Part shown: piece by piece, positions 35,513-44,753 of the stretch
Layout of the letters: every line of letters begins with the position of its first letter
How positions within the stretch are numbered: position 1 is the stretch's first letter
The notes under the pieces: generated by a model
The model's input: the letters and a program-made list of their open reading frames with translations, nothing else
Told to the model about the DNA's origin: nothing
Databases searched by the model: none
Assembly (NCBI GenBank): GCA_027600665.1
Contig: JADGJL010000001.1
Coordinates: forward strand, 62,001 to 126,000
Direction of reading: 5' to 3'
DNA: 64,000 nucleotides
Origin: Irineochytrium annulatum
Taxonomy: Eukaryota > Chytridiomycota > Chytridiomycetes > Chytridiales > Chytridiaceae
Made by a program: the position numbers and the translations under genes

Positions 35513-37450
35513 TTACACCAAACGTGTTGCAATTTCCTCTTTCAATTGTGCAATAATTTCATCGACCGGTTTCATGCCCAGATCGCCTTCTCCACGCTTA
35601 CGCACGGATACCGCTTCTGCATTACGCTCATTCTCACCGACAACAAACATATAAGGCATTTTCTCAAGCTGCGCCTCACGGATTTTATATCCAAGCTTCT
35701 CATTCCGCAGATCAGCTTCAGCAGAGATTCCCGCACGTTTCAGCTTCGCTTCCACTTCACGCGCATAATCGTCGAAGTTTCCGGATACCGGGATCACTTT
35801 GGCCTGAACCGGAGACAACCACAGCGGGAAAGCTCCTGCAAAGTTCTCCAGCAAGAATGCTGTGAAACGTTCCATCGTACTGATTACACCACGGTGAATA
35901 ACGACCGGACGATGTTTCTGTCCGTCATCTCCCACATATTCAAGCTCAAAGCGCTCAGGCAACAGGAAGTCCAGTTGGACTGTAGACAATGTCTCTTCTT
36001 TGCCCAATGCTGTTTTGATCTGCACATCTAGCTTCGGACCGTAGAACGCAGCTTCACCTTCTGCTTCATAGAATGGAAGGTCAAGCTCTTCCACAACTTC
36101 ACGCAGCATGCGTTGGGACATCTCCCACATCTCGTCGTTCTGGAAGTATTTCTCGGTATCCTTCGGATCGCGATAGGACAGACGGAAACGATATTCGTTG
36201 ATACCGAAATCCTTGTACACGGTTTGAATCAACTCGATAACACGAGCGAACTCTTCTTTAATCTGATCCGGACGTGCAAAAATGTGTGAGTCATTAAGAG
36301 TCATTGCACGTACACGGTGCAGACCTGTCAACGCTCCTGACATTTCATAACGGTGCATCATGCCAAGCTCGGCAATACGGATTGGCAGATCACGGTAGCT
36401 GTGCATGCTGGACTTGTACACCATCATATGGTGAGGACAGTTCATTGGACGGAGAACGAGTTCCTCGTTATCCATAACCATTTTCGGGAACATATCTTCC
36501 TGGTAGTGCTCCCAGTGTCCAGATGTTTTGTACAATTCCACGTTACCCAGAACCGGTGTGTATACATGCTGGTATCCAAGGCTTTCTTCTAGATCTACAA
36601 TATAGCGCTCCAGCGTACGGCGCAGCTTCGCACCGTTAGGCAACCAGATTGGCAGACCTTGGCCAACCAATTGGGAGAATGTGAACATTTCGAGCTCTTT
36701 ACCCAGCTTGCGGTGATCCCGTTTGCGAGCCTCTTCGAGGAAGTGCAAATGCTCGTCCAGCTGTGCTTTTTTCACAAAAGCCGTACCATAGATACGTTGA
36801 AGCATTTTGTTTTTGCTATCTCCACGCCAGTAAGCACCCGCGACATTCATCAGTTTGAACACTTTGATTTTGCTAGTCGATGGCACGTGAGGACCACGAC
36901 ACAAGTCGAAGAATTCACCTTGCTCGTAAATCGTGATCACGCTGTCTTCGGGCAAGTCACGAATCAACTCAAGTTTGTAGGGATCGCCCACTTCTTCGAA
37001 CGTTTTAATCGCGTCCTCGCGGCTAACTTCCTTACGTACAATTGGCAAGTTCTCGTTTACAATACGCTCCATTTCCTTCTCGATCTTTTGCAGATCTTCA
37101 GGATTGAGCGGGTGTTCGAGGTCCATATCATAGTAAAAACCATCTTCGATGACCGGGCCAATACCAAGGCGTACCTCTTGGTTACCAAATAAACGTTTCA
37201 CGGCTTGAGCCATCAAGTGAGCTGTACTATGACGCATCACTTCAAGTCCTTCTGGTGAATCCAAAGTTACGATCTCCACCAATGCTCCTTCATGAAGTGT
37301 TGTGGACAAGTCCACCACGATACCATCCAGCTTGCCGGCTACGGCATTTTTGCGCAATCCGCTGCTAATCGAAGCCGCTACGTCCTCAATGGTGCTGCCA
37401 TCCGCGTACTCACGTACCGAACCATCCGGTAATTTAATGTTAACTGCCAT
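35513..37450 (-). CDS. thrS: threonyl-tRNA synthetase
   Basis: 645 residues, full length. N-terminal TGS domain ([18 protein letters not shown]), editing domain with [10 protein letters not shown], catalytic domain with [24 protein letters not shown] and [14 protein letters not shown], and C-terminal anticodon-binding domain ([12 protein letters not shown]). Charges tRNA-Thr. ATG at 37450 lies 10 bases after AGGAGG; two earlier in-frame ATGs are too close to or before that site. A T-box leader controls it. Confidence 0.96.
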   Translation of the reverse strand: MAVNIKLPDGSVREYADGSTIEDVAASISSGLRKNAVAGKLDGIVVDLSTTLHEGALVEIVTLDSPEGLEVMRHSTAHLMAQAVKRLFGNQEVRLGIGPVIEDGFYYDMDLEHPLNPEDLQKIEKEMERIVNENLPIVRKEVSREDAIKTFEEVGDPYKLELIRDLPEDSVITIYEQGEFFDLCRGPHVPSTSKIKVFKLMNVAGAYWRGDSKNKMLQRIYGTAFVKKAQLDEHLHFLEEARKRDHRKLGKELEMFTFSQLVGQGLPIWLPNGAKLRRTLERYIVDLEESLGYQHVYTPVLGNVELYKTSGHWEHYQEDMFPKMVMDNEELVLRPMNCPHHMMVYKSSMHSYRDLPIRIAELGMMHRYEMSGALTGLHRVRAMTLNDSHIFARPDQIKEEFARVIELIQTVYKDFGINEYRFRLSYRDPKDTEKYFQNDEMWEMSQRMLREVVEELDLPFYEAEGEAAFYGPKLDVQIKTALGKEETLSTVQLDFLLPERFELEYVGDDGQKHRPVVIHRGVISTMERFTAFLLENFAGAFPLWLSPVQAKVIPVSGNFDDYAREVEAKLKRAGISAEADLRNEKLGYKIREAQLEKMPYMFVVGENERNAEAVSVRKRGEGDLGMKPVDEIIAQLKEEIATRLV

Positions 37451-37544
37451 TTGTCTCATTCCTCCTGTTAATGTAACCTTCATGTCCTAATGTTCATGGA
37501 TTGATTATCTAATGCTATTCCAATCATTTTGCAAAGGAACGCAA

Positions 37545-37868
37545 AAAACACCCGTCCCGGCAAAGGGACGAGTGATATATACTCGTGGTTCCACCCTAAT
37601 TCAGCTGATTCATCCTATTCGGAGACACAGCCCTCATTGGCATGACGATAACGGGCATGACCCGGCAGATCCTTACTCGCGGATAATCTCCAGTAAAAGG
37701 CGATGTTCTAACTCCACTTTCAAAATTGCAGCTACAAAGGGGTAAACCATACGTGATATCCGGAGGAAATTTCAGCCAAGGTTCCTCTCTCTGCACCGAT
37801 CGTGCGTGTGGTCATTGTCTTTGTCAACGCTTTTGGTTCAATGGTTCACATGAAAAAATCATGGATCA
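37545..37868 (-). promoter_or_regulatory. T-box leader of thrS with attenuator
   Basis: The T-box core AGGGTGGAACCACG is at about 37585-37598 on the minus strand, and is followed by a terminator (CGTCCC/GGGACG stem ending in TTTTTT, about 37545-37575). Upstream leader sequence contains GCAGAGAGAGG and a GAGGAA/TTTCCTC stem in the region expected for stem I. Uncharged tRNA-Thr should favour the antiterminator. I cannot place the specifier with confidence; a Thr codon ACC at 37741-37743 is a candidate. Confidence 0.88.
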
Positions 37869-38810
37869 ACAGTTATTATAATTGCCGAGATCACTTGCGT
37901 CAAGACCTGTCAACAATCCTGAACGCAGCACTTCACATTCCGGGCAATGATGGCATATTTGTACCTTGTCTTCAAAGATCTGGCATATGGTTGAGATGAT
38001 CGGCAGATCCGGGGTACGCGTATGCAGCATAACTTTCTCAGGAGAGATCGAGATGAGTGTACTTACAATCATATCTTCAATATCCATCTCCAGTTCCAGA
38101 CCCGGCATTTCCACAACAACCTGTTCATCCTTTTGCACGGGTAACAGATTAAGTCCAGCATCCAGGACCTGAAATTCATGCATTCCCTTGTGTACAAGAT
38201 GAACCAGAGGTACTTTGGCTTCTTGAAAAAATACAAAATATTTTAACAGCCCCATAAATTCTTCATACTGCCGATCCATCCAGAACTCATCCAGCGCATA
38301 CTCCACTAATTCCTGAAGCTCCTGTTTATATGGCCGTATGCGGAAGTTGACAATGCCTTCAAGGTGAAAAAAGTGAACATCCTCCAAATCCTGCCGTAGT
38401 CCACTAGCCAACGTAGTACGACGGCGCTCCCGGAGTCCAGGTTGATCCAGATCACCATTTAATAGTAGTGGCATGCAGATTCGATTGACCTTCTCCACCT
38501 CATGCTCATCCATGACAGAACATGCCTTGGCGATCATATCCTCCACCATGTTACGTTCTTGTGTCTCCATAATGAAATCGGCGAGCCCAAGGGAGAGCAG
38601 ATCACTGATCCGGGGAAGCCATTGCTGGAAGTCTTCGTGATTCTCATTCCCTCTGCACACCCAGGCTGCTCTTCCATCATTATGTTTGAAGACAAGCCTG
38701 AATCCTCTTTTACTTATATGTAAACCTTTGGTTTTTTCCTTGACACAACGATAAAATTGATCCGCTTCCTCTTGCCCAGATACATCGGTCCATACAGCAA
38801 ACAGTTCCAC
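37866..38810 (-). CDS. ytxC: YtxC-like sporulation protein
   Basis: 314 residues, cytoplasmic. Matches the YtxC family (putative sporulation protein), which also lies next to thrS in Bacillus. The C-terminus contains CHHCPEC, a possible metal-binding cluster. The molecular role is not known. GTG at 38810 chosen because AAGGAG lies eight bases before it; a GTG three codons earlier overlaps the ribosome site. Its 3' end carries the thrS promoter. Confidence 0.8.
   Translation of the reverse strand: MELFAVWTDVSGQEEADQFYRCVKEKTKGLHISKRGFRLVFKHNDGRAAWVCRGNENHEDFQQWLPRISDLLSLGLADFIMETQERNMVEDMIAKACSVMDEHEVEKVNRICMPLLLNGDLDQPGLRERRRTTLASGLRQDLEDVHFFHLEGIVNFRIRPYKQELQELVEYALDEFWMDRQYEEFMGLLKYFVFFQEAKVPLVHLVHKGMHEFQVLDAGLNLLPVQKDEQVVVEMPGLELEMDIEDMIVSTLISISPEKVMLHTRTPDLPIISTICQIFEDKVQICHHCPECEVLRSGLLTGLDASDLGNYNNC
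37875..37903 (-). promoter_or_regulatory. thrS promoter
   Basis: Minus strand: TTGACG (37898-37903), 17-bp spacer, TATAAT (37875-37880), lying in the last codons of ytxC and predicting a start near 37868. Confidence 0.65.
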
Positions 38811-38920
38811 AAGAATCACTCCTTTCCTTCCTCTTCAAAGTATATGGCAAGGCCGATGGGGATATACGAAGCGGATTGATGGAAAGCGTGTCATGATTTC
38901 TCAGTATATTATGAAGAGGT

Positions 38921-38949
38921 TTGGAGTTAAGACAAAAATGTGTTATTAT
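38921..38949 (+). promoter_or_regulatory. promoter of the small membrane protein gene
   Basis: TTGGAG (38921-38926), 17-bp spacer, TATTAT (38944-38949), 42 bp before the ATG at 38991. Confidence 0.45.
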
Positions 38950-38990
38950 TTTAATAACAGTATGTTTCACGGAAAAGGAGGGAAGCCAAA

Positions 38991-39395
38991 ATGCGACAAC
39001 AACCTAGAATACTCCACTACACGATCATTATCATTTTGTGCGTTTTCCAAGCCTTGTGCTTCCCTATTCCGACGCAGTCCGAATCTGCTGTTGGGGTATC
39101 TGTTGAAGCAACTTCCAACAAGGAAGTGCTGTTGCAAATACCCGAAATCCAGCAGAAACCTGTTATTCGCAAATATCCACAAGTCATGACCAAGCTGATT
39201 GCGGTTACGCATAATAAGCCTGTCTTTCTTGTCCTCGCATTGTTATTAATGCTGCGAATCCCTACAACGGGTCTGTCCTTTAAACCGTGGTATTGTCTGT
39301 TTAAACGCAGATTATTTCTGCTACCTATTAAGTTCACCAGTATGTATGTATCCCTCACCCCTATAGCACCAAAATACGCGAACGCTCTTCAGTAG
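38991..39395 (+). CDS. unknown membrane protein
   Basis: 134 residues I do not recognise. An N-terminal hydrophobic segment (about 9-25, YTIIIILCVFQALCF) could be a signal peptide or anchor; a second helix lies near 77-90 (PVFLVLALLLML). The C-terminus is basic and hydrophobic (CLFKRRLFLLPIKF). It has a strong AAGGAGGG ribosome site and a plausible promoter, and lies between ytxC and the khtTU pair. Composition is somewhat odd (many Pro, Ile, Leu), so translation needs proof. Confidence 0.5.
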   Translation: MRQQPRILHYTIIIILCVFQALCFPIPTQSESAVGVSVEATSNKEVLLQIPEIQQKPVIRKYPQVMTKLIAVTHNKPVFLVLALLLMLRIPTTGLSFKPWYCLFKRRLFLLPIKFTSMYVSLTPIAPKYANALQ

Positions 39396-39699
39396 CCGTT
39401 ACGACGTATTTACAGGTTGCTTTTGCATGGAGACACCTCTGTATTGAAGACGGTGCGCTTGTGCATATCTTATAACCCTTATTGCACACGTTAGATACAA
39501 AGCGATGTTTATCGCCTTAACGAACGAACCTATTTTTGTTGTACCCACACTTACAAATTCAAATCATATGGCTGTGTCAGGAATTTCTGGCTCTGTTTAC
39601 CCGCATCTTTTGATGTTCCCTAGAGCAGCAGATTATACATTTTCGGGAAATAAGCCTGTCTTCTGTGGCCAGCCCCTAAATATAAGGAGGCAACAATCC
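39396..39699 (+). other. 304-bp leader region of khtT, no gene recognised
   Basis: Contains a hairpin-capable segment at about 39488-39523, with arms CGTTA/TAACG and an inner GCGAT/ATCGC. No riboswitch class I know fits with confidence. In-frame codons upstream of khtT are open but have no ribosome site. Confidence 0.4.
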
Positions 39700-40194
39700 A
39701 TGGATGTACGCGAAACAGACTTGCCGGGAATCGGCAAAAAATTTCAGATTGAAACAAGCAGCGGTGATAAAATTGTCATTATTATTCACGATGACGGTCG
39801 GCGGGAAATGTACCACTTCGAGTATGATGATCCAGATCAAAGCATCTCGATGATCACACTTGACGATTACGAAGCACGACAAATTGCTGCTATTGTAGGT
39901 GGATTAACTTACAAGCCAAAGCAGCTTGAAAATATTGAAGTCACGTTTGACGACCTGATTATCGAGTGGTACAAAATCGAACCATCCTTCGGATGTATCG
40001 GCAAATCCATCGGTGAATTGGATGTACGTCAAAACTCTGGGGCGACGGTTATTGCCGTTGTAGAAAAAAATCACAAAAAACACATCAGCCCAGGTCCGGA
40101 GGTAGTTATCAGTGCAGAATCCACGGTAGTAGCCGTTGGCGAACGCAATCAGCAGAAACTGTTTAAATCCCTCCTCCTGACTGGAAGGGGGTAA
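39700..40194 (+). CDS. khtT: KhtT-like regulatory subunit of a K+(H+) antiporter
   Basis: 164 residues, nearly identical in length to B. subtilis KhtT. An N-terminal domain to about 85 is followed by a TrkA_C (RCK_C) ligand domain ([21 protein letters not shown] and [16 protein letters not shown]). In Bacillus KhtT gates the KhtU antiporter and its RCK_C domain binds c-di-AMP; the same is inferred. Start at 39700 has AAGGAGG; 65 upstream in-frame codons lack any ribosome site. Four bp separate it from khtU. Confidence 0.88.
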   Translation: MDVRETDLPGIGKKFQIETSSGDKIVIIIHDDGRREMYHFEYDDPDQSISMITLDDYEARQIAAIVGGLTYKPKQLENIEVTFDDLIIEWYKIEPSFGCIGKSIGELDVRQNSGATVIAVVEKNHKKHISPGPEVVISAESTVVAVGERNQQKLFKSLLLTGRG

Positions 40195-40198
40195 ATAG

Positions 40199-41437
40199 AT
40201 GGATCATCTGATATTCGAAGTAGGTCTGGCCCTTGTGCTCATTGCGGCAGCCGGCCTTTTATCAGCAAAACTAAGATTTTCGGTCGTTCCGTTTTATATT
40301 CTGATCGGGATGGCCGTTGGGCCACATGCCATGAAAATCTGGCATCTGGACTTCCGCTTCATTGAAAGCCAGCCTTTTATTGATTTCATGGGTCGGATCG
40401 GTATTCTGTTTCTTCTCTTCTACCTCGGACTTGAATTCTCGGTAGGTCGTTTAATTAAATCGGGTCGCTCTATTGCAGTTGGCGGCTCGATCTATATCGG
40501 AATTAACTTTACGCTGGGATTAATATTCGGTTTTATGTCCGGTTTCCCAGTTGCAGAAGCACTTATTATCGCAGGTATAACTACCATCTCTTCCAGTGCG
40601 ATCGTGGCCAAGGTACTCGTTGATTTGAAACGAACAGCCAATCCGGAAACAGAGATGATATTGGGTATTATCATGTTCGAAGATGTATTCCTCGCTGTAT
40701 ATATCTCGATCTTGTCCGGACTTGTGCTTAGTGATTCATCCTCCATCGGAGGCGTGCTCATGTCCGCACTTATTGCCCTCGGATTCATGCTTATCGTCAT
40801 AATTCTTGGACGCAAAGCAACGCCGCTACTAAACAAGTTGCTTAAAATACGATCTAATGAGCTATTCTCTCTTGTTGTATTCGGAGCTTTGTTCCTCGTA
40901 GCCGGCTTCTCTGAGACCATTCATGTTGCCGAAGCGATCGGTGCATTATTGGTTGGACTGGTGCTTGCTGAAACAGAACACGCGAAACGGATTGAGCACT
41001 TGATTCTGCCGTTCCGTGACTTCTTCGGAGCCATCTTCTTCTTCAGCTTCGGACTGTCCATTGATCCGTTGTCTCTGGGTGGCGAAGCCGTATGGTTAGC
41101 TCTTATTGCAGTTGTTATTACATTGTTCGGTAACTTCCTTGCAGGCATGATGGCCGGTCGCAGTGCAGGCCTATCGCCCAAAGCATCGGCCAATATTGGA
41201 TTAACCATTGTGTCACGAGGTGAATTTTCCATCATCTTGGCCAACATGGGTAAAGCCGGAGGACTGCTGCCAATGATTCAACCATTTGCCGCACTGTATG
41301 TCCTAATTCTGGCCATTCTGGGGCCTTTATTAACCAAAGAGTCCAAACATGTATTCCGTTTATTGGATAAAATATTCAAGTTCAAAGATCCTCGGAAAAA
41401 GAAAGAAGAACCAAAGGTACTGCAGAAAGAAGGGTAA
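40199..41437 (+). CDS. khtU: K+(H+) antiporter of the CPA2 family
   Basis: 412 residues, about 12 membrane segments. Na+/H+-exchanger (CPA2) fold: LFYLGLEFSVGRL near 78-90, ATISSSAIV-like ITTISSSAIVAKVL near 125-138, and FSFGLSIDPL in the second half. It exports K+ in exchange for H+ under control of the KhtT subunit encoded just upstream. There is no C-terminal TrkA-N domain, consistent with a separate regulatory subunit. GGGGG ribosome site. Confidence 0.9.
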   Translation: MDHLIFEVGLALVLIAAAGLLSAKLRFSVVPFYILIGMAVGPHAMKIWHLDFRFIESQPFIDFMGRIGILFLLFYLGLEFSVGRLIKSGRSIAVGGSIYIGINFTLGLIFGFMSGFPVAEALIIAGITTISSSAIVAKVLVDLKRTANPETEMILGIIMFEDVFLAVYISILSGLVLSDSSSIGGVLMSALIALGFMLIVIILGRKATPLLNKLLKIRSNELFSLVVFGALFLVAGFSETIHVAEAIGALLVGLVLAETEHAKRIEHLILPFRDFFGAIFFFSFGLSIDPLSLGGEAVWLALIAVVITLFGNFLAGMMAGRSAGLSPKASANIGLTIVSRGEFSIILANMGKAGGLLPMIQPFAALYVLILAILGPLLTKESKHVFRLLDKIFKFKDPRKKKEEPKVLQKEG

Positions 41438-41440
41438 TGC

Positions 41441-41463
41441 CTATGTCTGTGCAGAACAGACAT
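41441..41463 (+). other. perfect hairpin after khtU
   Basis: TATGTCTGT and ACAGACATA pair perfectly around GCAGA, starting 4 bp after the khtU stop. No T-run, so a processing or stability element rather than a terminator. Confidence 0.4.
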
Positions 41464-41549
41464 ACGATCGTACTTCGCGGCTCTGCGCCGGTCTTTCTGT
41501 GACTAACCCAGGGAGAATGGCTCGAAAGCCGCACAAAGGAGGATGACCT

Positions 41550-42455
41550 ATGAAAGCACCTCTGATATCGGCTAATCCGGTGCCAGCCACCGCCAAGACC
41601 AGAATATCATCCACCCGCCGCTGGTTAAACCTATTGCTCGTCATTATGGGTGGAATTCTGGCCTCCGTGGGACTTGAATTGTTCTTACACCCCAATAAGA
41701 TCATTATTGGAGGCATTACAGGCATTTCCTCCCTCTTCGCCCACTGGACGGAAATGAGGATTGGATTATTCCTATTTTTATTCAATGTTCCCTTCATATT
41801 TCTGTCCTACAAGATTGTGAAGAAGAAATTTGTATTGGTTACTGTGCTGGGTCTGGTTGTCTTTTCGATCGGTGCCATTGTGCTTCATCCCATGCCGCCA
41901 CTTGTAGAGCACCCGCTGGCTGCCGCCATGTTTGGCGGATTATGTCTCGGACTTGGAATTGGGCTCGTCGTGCGGTACGGCGGGACACTGGATACGCTAG
42001 AAATCGGTGATCCCTCTTCCCGCCCACCTGAACGTGTATTTAGCGGAAAACGGATGCTTATCGAAAAAATAATCATGCTGCTTAACTTGTTAATACTGAC
42101 AGCCGCAGGTGTTGTCTTTGGCTGGGACCAAGCGATGTATTCCGTAATCGCCTACCTTATTGCTTATGAAATGGTCTACATTGCGTTCAGGGGTTTCTCT
42201 TCCAAACGTAAAGTATGCATTTTGACCACACAAAGCTCTCAGGTTGAAAAAGCTGTACGCAAACGGCTACGCCGTGAACCTGGAACGCTGGAAGCCACTT
42301 CTGACTCAACACAACTCGCGATGACAGAAGGATGGATCAGACAGATCCCCGGTGCACTTTATTATGAGGTACATGTTCTGGAGATGGTCTGGTTGAAGTC
42401 CATTGTGCGTCACATTGATCCGCATGCGGGCATTATGACCAATCCGGACAAATAA
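41550..42455 (+). CDS. YitT-family membrane protein (DUF161/DUF2179)
   Basis: 301 residues. Five or six membrane helices in the first 215 residues (GLELFLHPNKIIIGGITGIS is the family signature), then a soluble C-terminal DUF2179 domain (KVCILTTQSSQVEKAV, EVHVLEMVWLKSIV). Members are conserved in spore formers and may move small molecules; function unproven. Ribosome site AAAGGAGG. It may be co-transcribed with khtTU (112-bp gap with one hairpin, no terminator). Confidence 0.82.
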   Translation: MKAPLISANPVPATAKTRISSTRRWLNLLLVIMGGILASVGLELFLHPNKIIIGGITGISSLFAHWTEMRIGLFLFLFNVPFIFLSYKIVKKKFVLVTVLGLVVFSIGAIVLHPMPPLVEHPLAAAMFGGLCLGLGIGLVVRYGGTLDTLEIGDPSSRPPERVFSGKRMLIEKIIMLLNLLILTAAGVVFGWDQAMYSVIAYLIAYEMVYIAFRGFSSKRKVCILTTQSSQVEKAVRKRLRREPGTLEATSDSTQLAMTEGWIRQIPGALYYEVHVLEMVWLKSIVRHIDPHAGIMTNPDK

Positions 42456-42514
42456 AAAAACGCTCTCTTTCCCTATGGATGGTATTGTCCACCAAGGTCA
42501 GAGAGCGTTTTTTT
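42453..42514. terminator. bidirectional terminator between the YitT gene and the dehydrogenase gene
   Basis: AACGCTCTCT and AGAGAGCGTT arms with A-run left and TTTTTTT right; serves both converging genes. Confidence 0.85.
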
Positions 42515-42536
42515 CTGTTATCCGATTTACTTGTGA

Positions 42537-43553
42537 TTATAGCTCAACGATGGCTTTGACTACATGTGAATCTGGCAAGAGCCATTGGTCGATTGTAGCA
42601 GGTAACTCATCAAACTCCACTCGGTGTGTGATATAACCATTCATACTTAATTTCTTTTGACGCAGGGTTGACAAGACTTGTTCAAAATCTTCACGGGTTG
42701 CGTTTCGGCTGCCCAGCATGCTCATCTCCCGCTTGTGAAACTCAGGATCATGGAAAGTAATATCCGCTTTCACCAGTCCGACGAAAATGAGTTGACCACT
42801 GTGCGCCACATATTGAATGGCCTCATTCATGGAATTCACGTTACCGGTTGCGTCGAAGACCGCTGTAGCATAGTCGCCTCCCGTAATTTCAGCCACTTGT
42901 TGTACAGCCTGTTCATTGGCCTGTACCAATTCATCCGCTCCAGCCCAAGTCCGGCTAAGCTCGAGCCTGTCCAGGTTACGGTCAACGGCAATAACATGGG
43001 CACCTGCCTGTTTGGCAAATGCCATGACGCCAAGCCCAATCGGGCCAGCTCCAATCACAACTACATGCTCACCAGGCTTAATTCCCGCTCTCCTGACCGC
43101 ATGGGCTCCAATGCTTAAGGGTTCTACCATTGCGGTCTCATCCAGTGTCAAACCTTCTGCTGAGAGCAGATGTGAGACCGGCACGCTGATTCTTTCTCTC
43201 ATGCCTCCGTCTACATGGACACCCATGACTTGCATGGACACACAACAATTGGTTTTTCCACTGCGACAAGCAATACAATGACCGCAATGCAGATATGGAA
43301 TAATGCTTACCTGATCCCCTGGACGTAGCCCTGCATCGTTCGGACCGATCTCTTCAATAACACCCGCCAGTTCATGACCCAGCACGCGAGGATAGGTAAA
43401 GAATGGCTGATTGCCTTTATATGCATGCAGATCTGTTCCACAGATTCCAATCCGCCTTATCGCAACCAGCGCCTCTCCTTCTGCACGTTCCGGTTGAGGC
43501 AGGTCTTGCAGCTCTAGACGATCTATTTCTTCACACACAATGGCTCTCATCAT
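42537..43553 (-). CDS. zinc-dependent alcohol/polyol dehydrogenase, medium-chain family
   Basis: 338 residues. Catalytic zinc ligands Cys38 (GICGTD) and His60-Glu61 (GHE); structural zinc cysteines 90, 93, 96 and 104 (CGHCIACRSGKTNCC); nucleotide-binding motif VVIGAGPIGLG. It resembles RspB and L-galactonate/L-fuconate-type dehydrogenases. Forms a two-gene operon with the aldo/keto reductase upstream (33-bp gap), so successive oxidation of a deoxy- or L-sugar is plausible (inference). GGGGGAACA ribosome site. Confidence 0.85.
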   Translation of the reverse strand: MMRAIVCEEIDRLELQDLPQPERAEGEALVAIRRIGICGTDLHAYKGNQPFFTYPRVLGHELAGVIEEIGPNDAGLRPGDQVSIIPYLHCGHCIACRSGKTNCCVSMQVMGVHVDGGMRERISVPVSHLLSAEGLTLDETAMVEPLSIGAHAVRRAGIKPGEHVVVIGAGPIGLGVMAFAKQAGAHVIAVDRNLDRLELSRTWAGADELVQANEQAVQQVAEITGGDYATAVFDATGNVNSMNEAIQYVAHSGQLIFVGLVKADITFHDPEFHKREMSMLGSRNATREDFEQVLSTLRQKKLSMNGYITHRVEFDELPATIDQWLLPDSHVVKAIVEL

Positions 43554-43586
43554 TGTTCCCCCTTGAATGTTTCTAATGTCATGTTG

Positions 43587-44525
43587 TTATAACTCCGCAT
43601 TATATTCAGGACGCCCGCTTGACCACGTCTCATTATGCAATGGAGCCAATATGCGCAGCACTTCATCCAGCAGCCCTTGATCTATCGGTTCTTCGATCCA
43701 GGCTGCGTTATTGACGATATTACGCTGGTTAGCACTGCTCACCAGTGTAGTTGGAATACGTTCATTCGACGTGGAAAATTGCACGGCCAGCTTGGCAATG
43801 TCACTGCCTTGATCTGCACAGAATTGTGCAGCCTCCAGACAGAGCTGCTTCACCCGTTCACCTGCCGGATGCCAAGCAGGAGCACCTCGGGTGCTTAACA
43901 AGCCCATAGAAAGAGGCGAAGCATTCACGAGGCCAATTTCTTTCTTTTCCAACAAAGGCAACAAAGATAACAATGAGGTATCGTTCAATGAATAATGACA
44001 ATACGAGATGATTGCATCCGCATTAATCTGTGGCAGAACCTTCTCGAACAATGGCAAGGGTAATCCGCAAATGCCCGCATGACGAATAACTCCCTGTTCT
44101 TTCAGATGTAGCAACGTTGGAAAAGCTTCTTCAATAATTATTTTTGCTGGCACAAATTCAATATCATGCAGGAACAAAATATCAATATAATCGGTATGCA
44201 ATCGCTTGAGGCTCTCTTGTACACTATCCTGAATACGCTTACGTGAAAAATCAAACTCATTTTCCCCATACCGTCCGGCTTTGGTTGATAACATATATGA
44301 ACTGCGCGGCAAGCTACGGATAGCCTCACCCAACACCGTCTCTGCCTTTGTCAATCCATAATAAGGCGAAACGTCTATGTAATTCATTCCGGCATCTACA
44401 GCAGCATGTACAGTGCGAATTCCCTCTTCCCGGTCAATGTCACGAAATACAGAGCCAAGTGAGGATGCTCCAAAGCTCAATACAGGAACGTTCAGTTCGG
44501 TCTTTCCAAGTGTTCTTCTCTTCAT
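43587..44525 (-). CDS. aldo/keto reductase, L-fucose/L-galactose dehydrogenase-like
   Basis: 312 residues, TIM-barrel aldo/keto reductase. Catalytic tetrad segments visible: Asp and Tyr in DAGMNYIDVSPYYGLTKAE, Lys in YMLSTKAGRYG, His in DILFLHDIEF. The spacing and SPYYG form resemble L-galactose and D-threo-aldose dehydrogenases. Co-transcribed with the zinc dehydrogenase downstream. Upstream, at 44570-44591, ATTGTAA/TTACAAT arms form a palindrome over the likely -10. Confidence 0.82.
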   Translation of the reverse strand: MKRRTLGKTELNVPVLSFGASSLGSVFRDIDREEGIRTVHAAVDAGMNYIDVSPYYGLTKAETVLGEAIRSLPRSSYMLSTKAGRYGENEFDFSRKRIQDSVQESLKRLHTDYIDILFLHDIEFVPAKIIIEEAFPTLLHLKEQGVIRHAGICGLPLPLFEKVLPQINADAIISYCHYSLNDTSLLSLLPLLEKKEIGLVNASPLSMGLLSTRGAPAWHPAGERVKQLCLEAAQFCADQGSDIAKLAVQFSTSNERIPTTLVSSANQRNIVNNAAWIEEPIDQGLLDEVLRILAPLHNETWSSGRPEYNAEL

Positions 44526-44569
44526 TGGTTTGCCCCTTCCAACATGTCTGACTACACAAGTTCCTTTTC

Positions 44570-44591
44570 ATTGTAACAGTTCAATTACAAT
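44570..44591 (-). promoter_or_regulatory. palindrome over the probable -10 of the aldo/keto reductase operon
   Basis: ATTGTAA and TTACAAT arms (7 bp) with an 8-bp spacer; on the minus strand TACAAT (44570-44575) would be the -10. The -35 is weak. Confidence 0.35.
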
Positions 44592-44652
44592 ATAAAATAT
44601 CGCCAATTGCGTAACATGTACTGTTTAATGACCTCAATCTCCAGAAAAAATC

Positions 44653-44694
44653 AAAAAGCCCGCCGTTCCTCCAGAGGGAGTAGTCAGCGGGCTT
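44653..44694 (-). terminator. terminator after mqnC
   Basis: Minus strand: AAGCCCGCTGA pairs with CGGCGGGCTT across a loop and ends in TTTTGATTTT. Confidence 0.8.
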
Positions 44695-44753
44695 GCTTCA
44701 TTAATACTCATCTAACGATCAGCATATATGGAAGTGGTATACAAATATTATAA

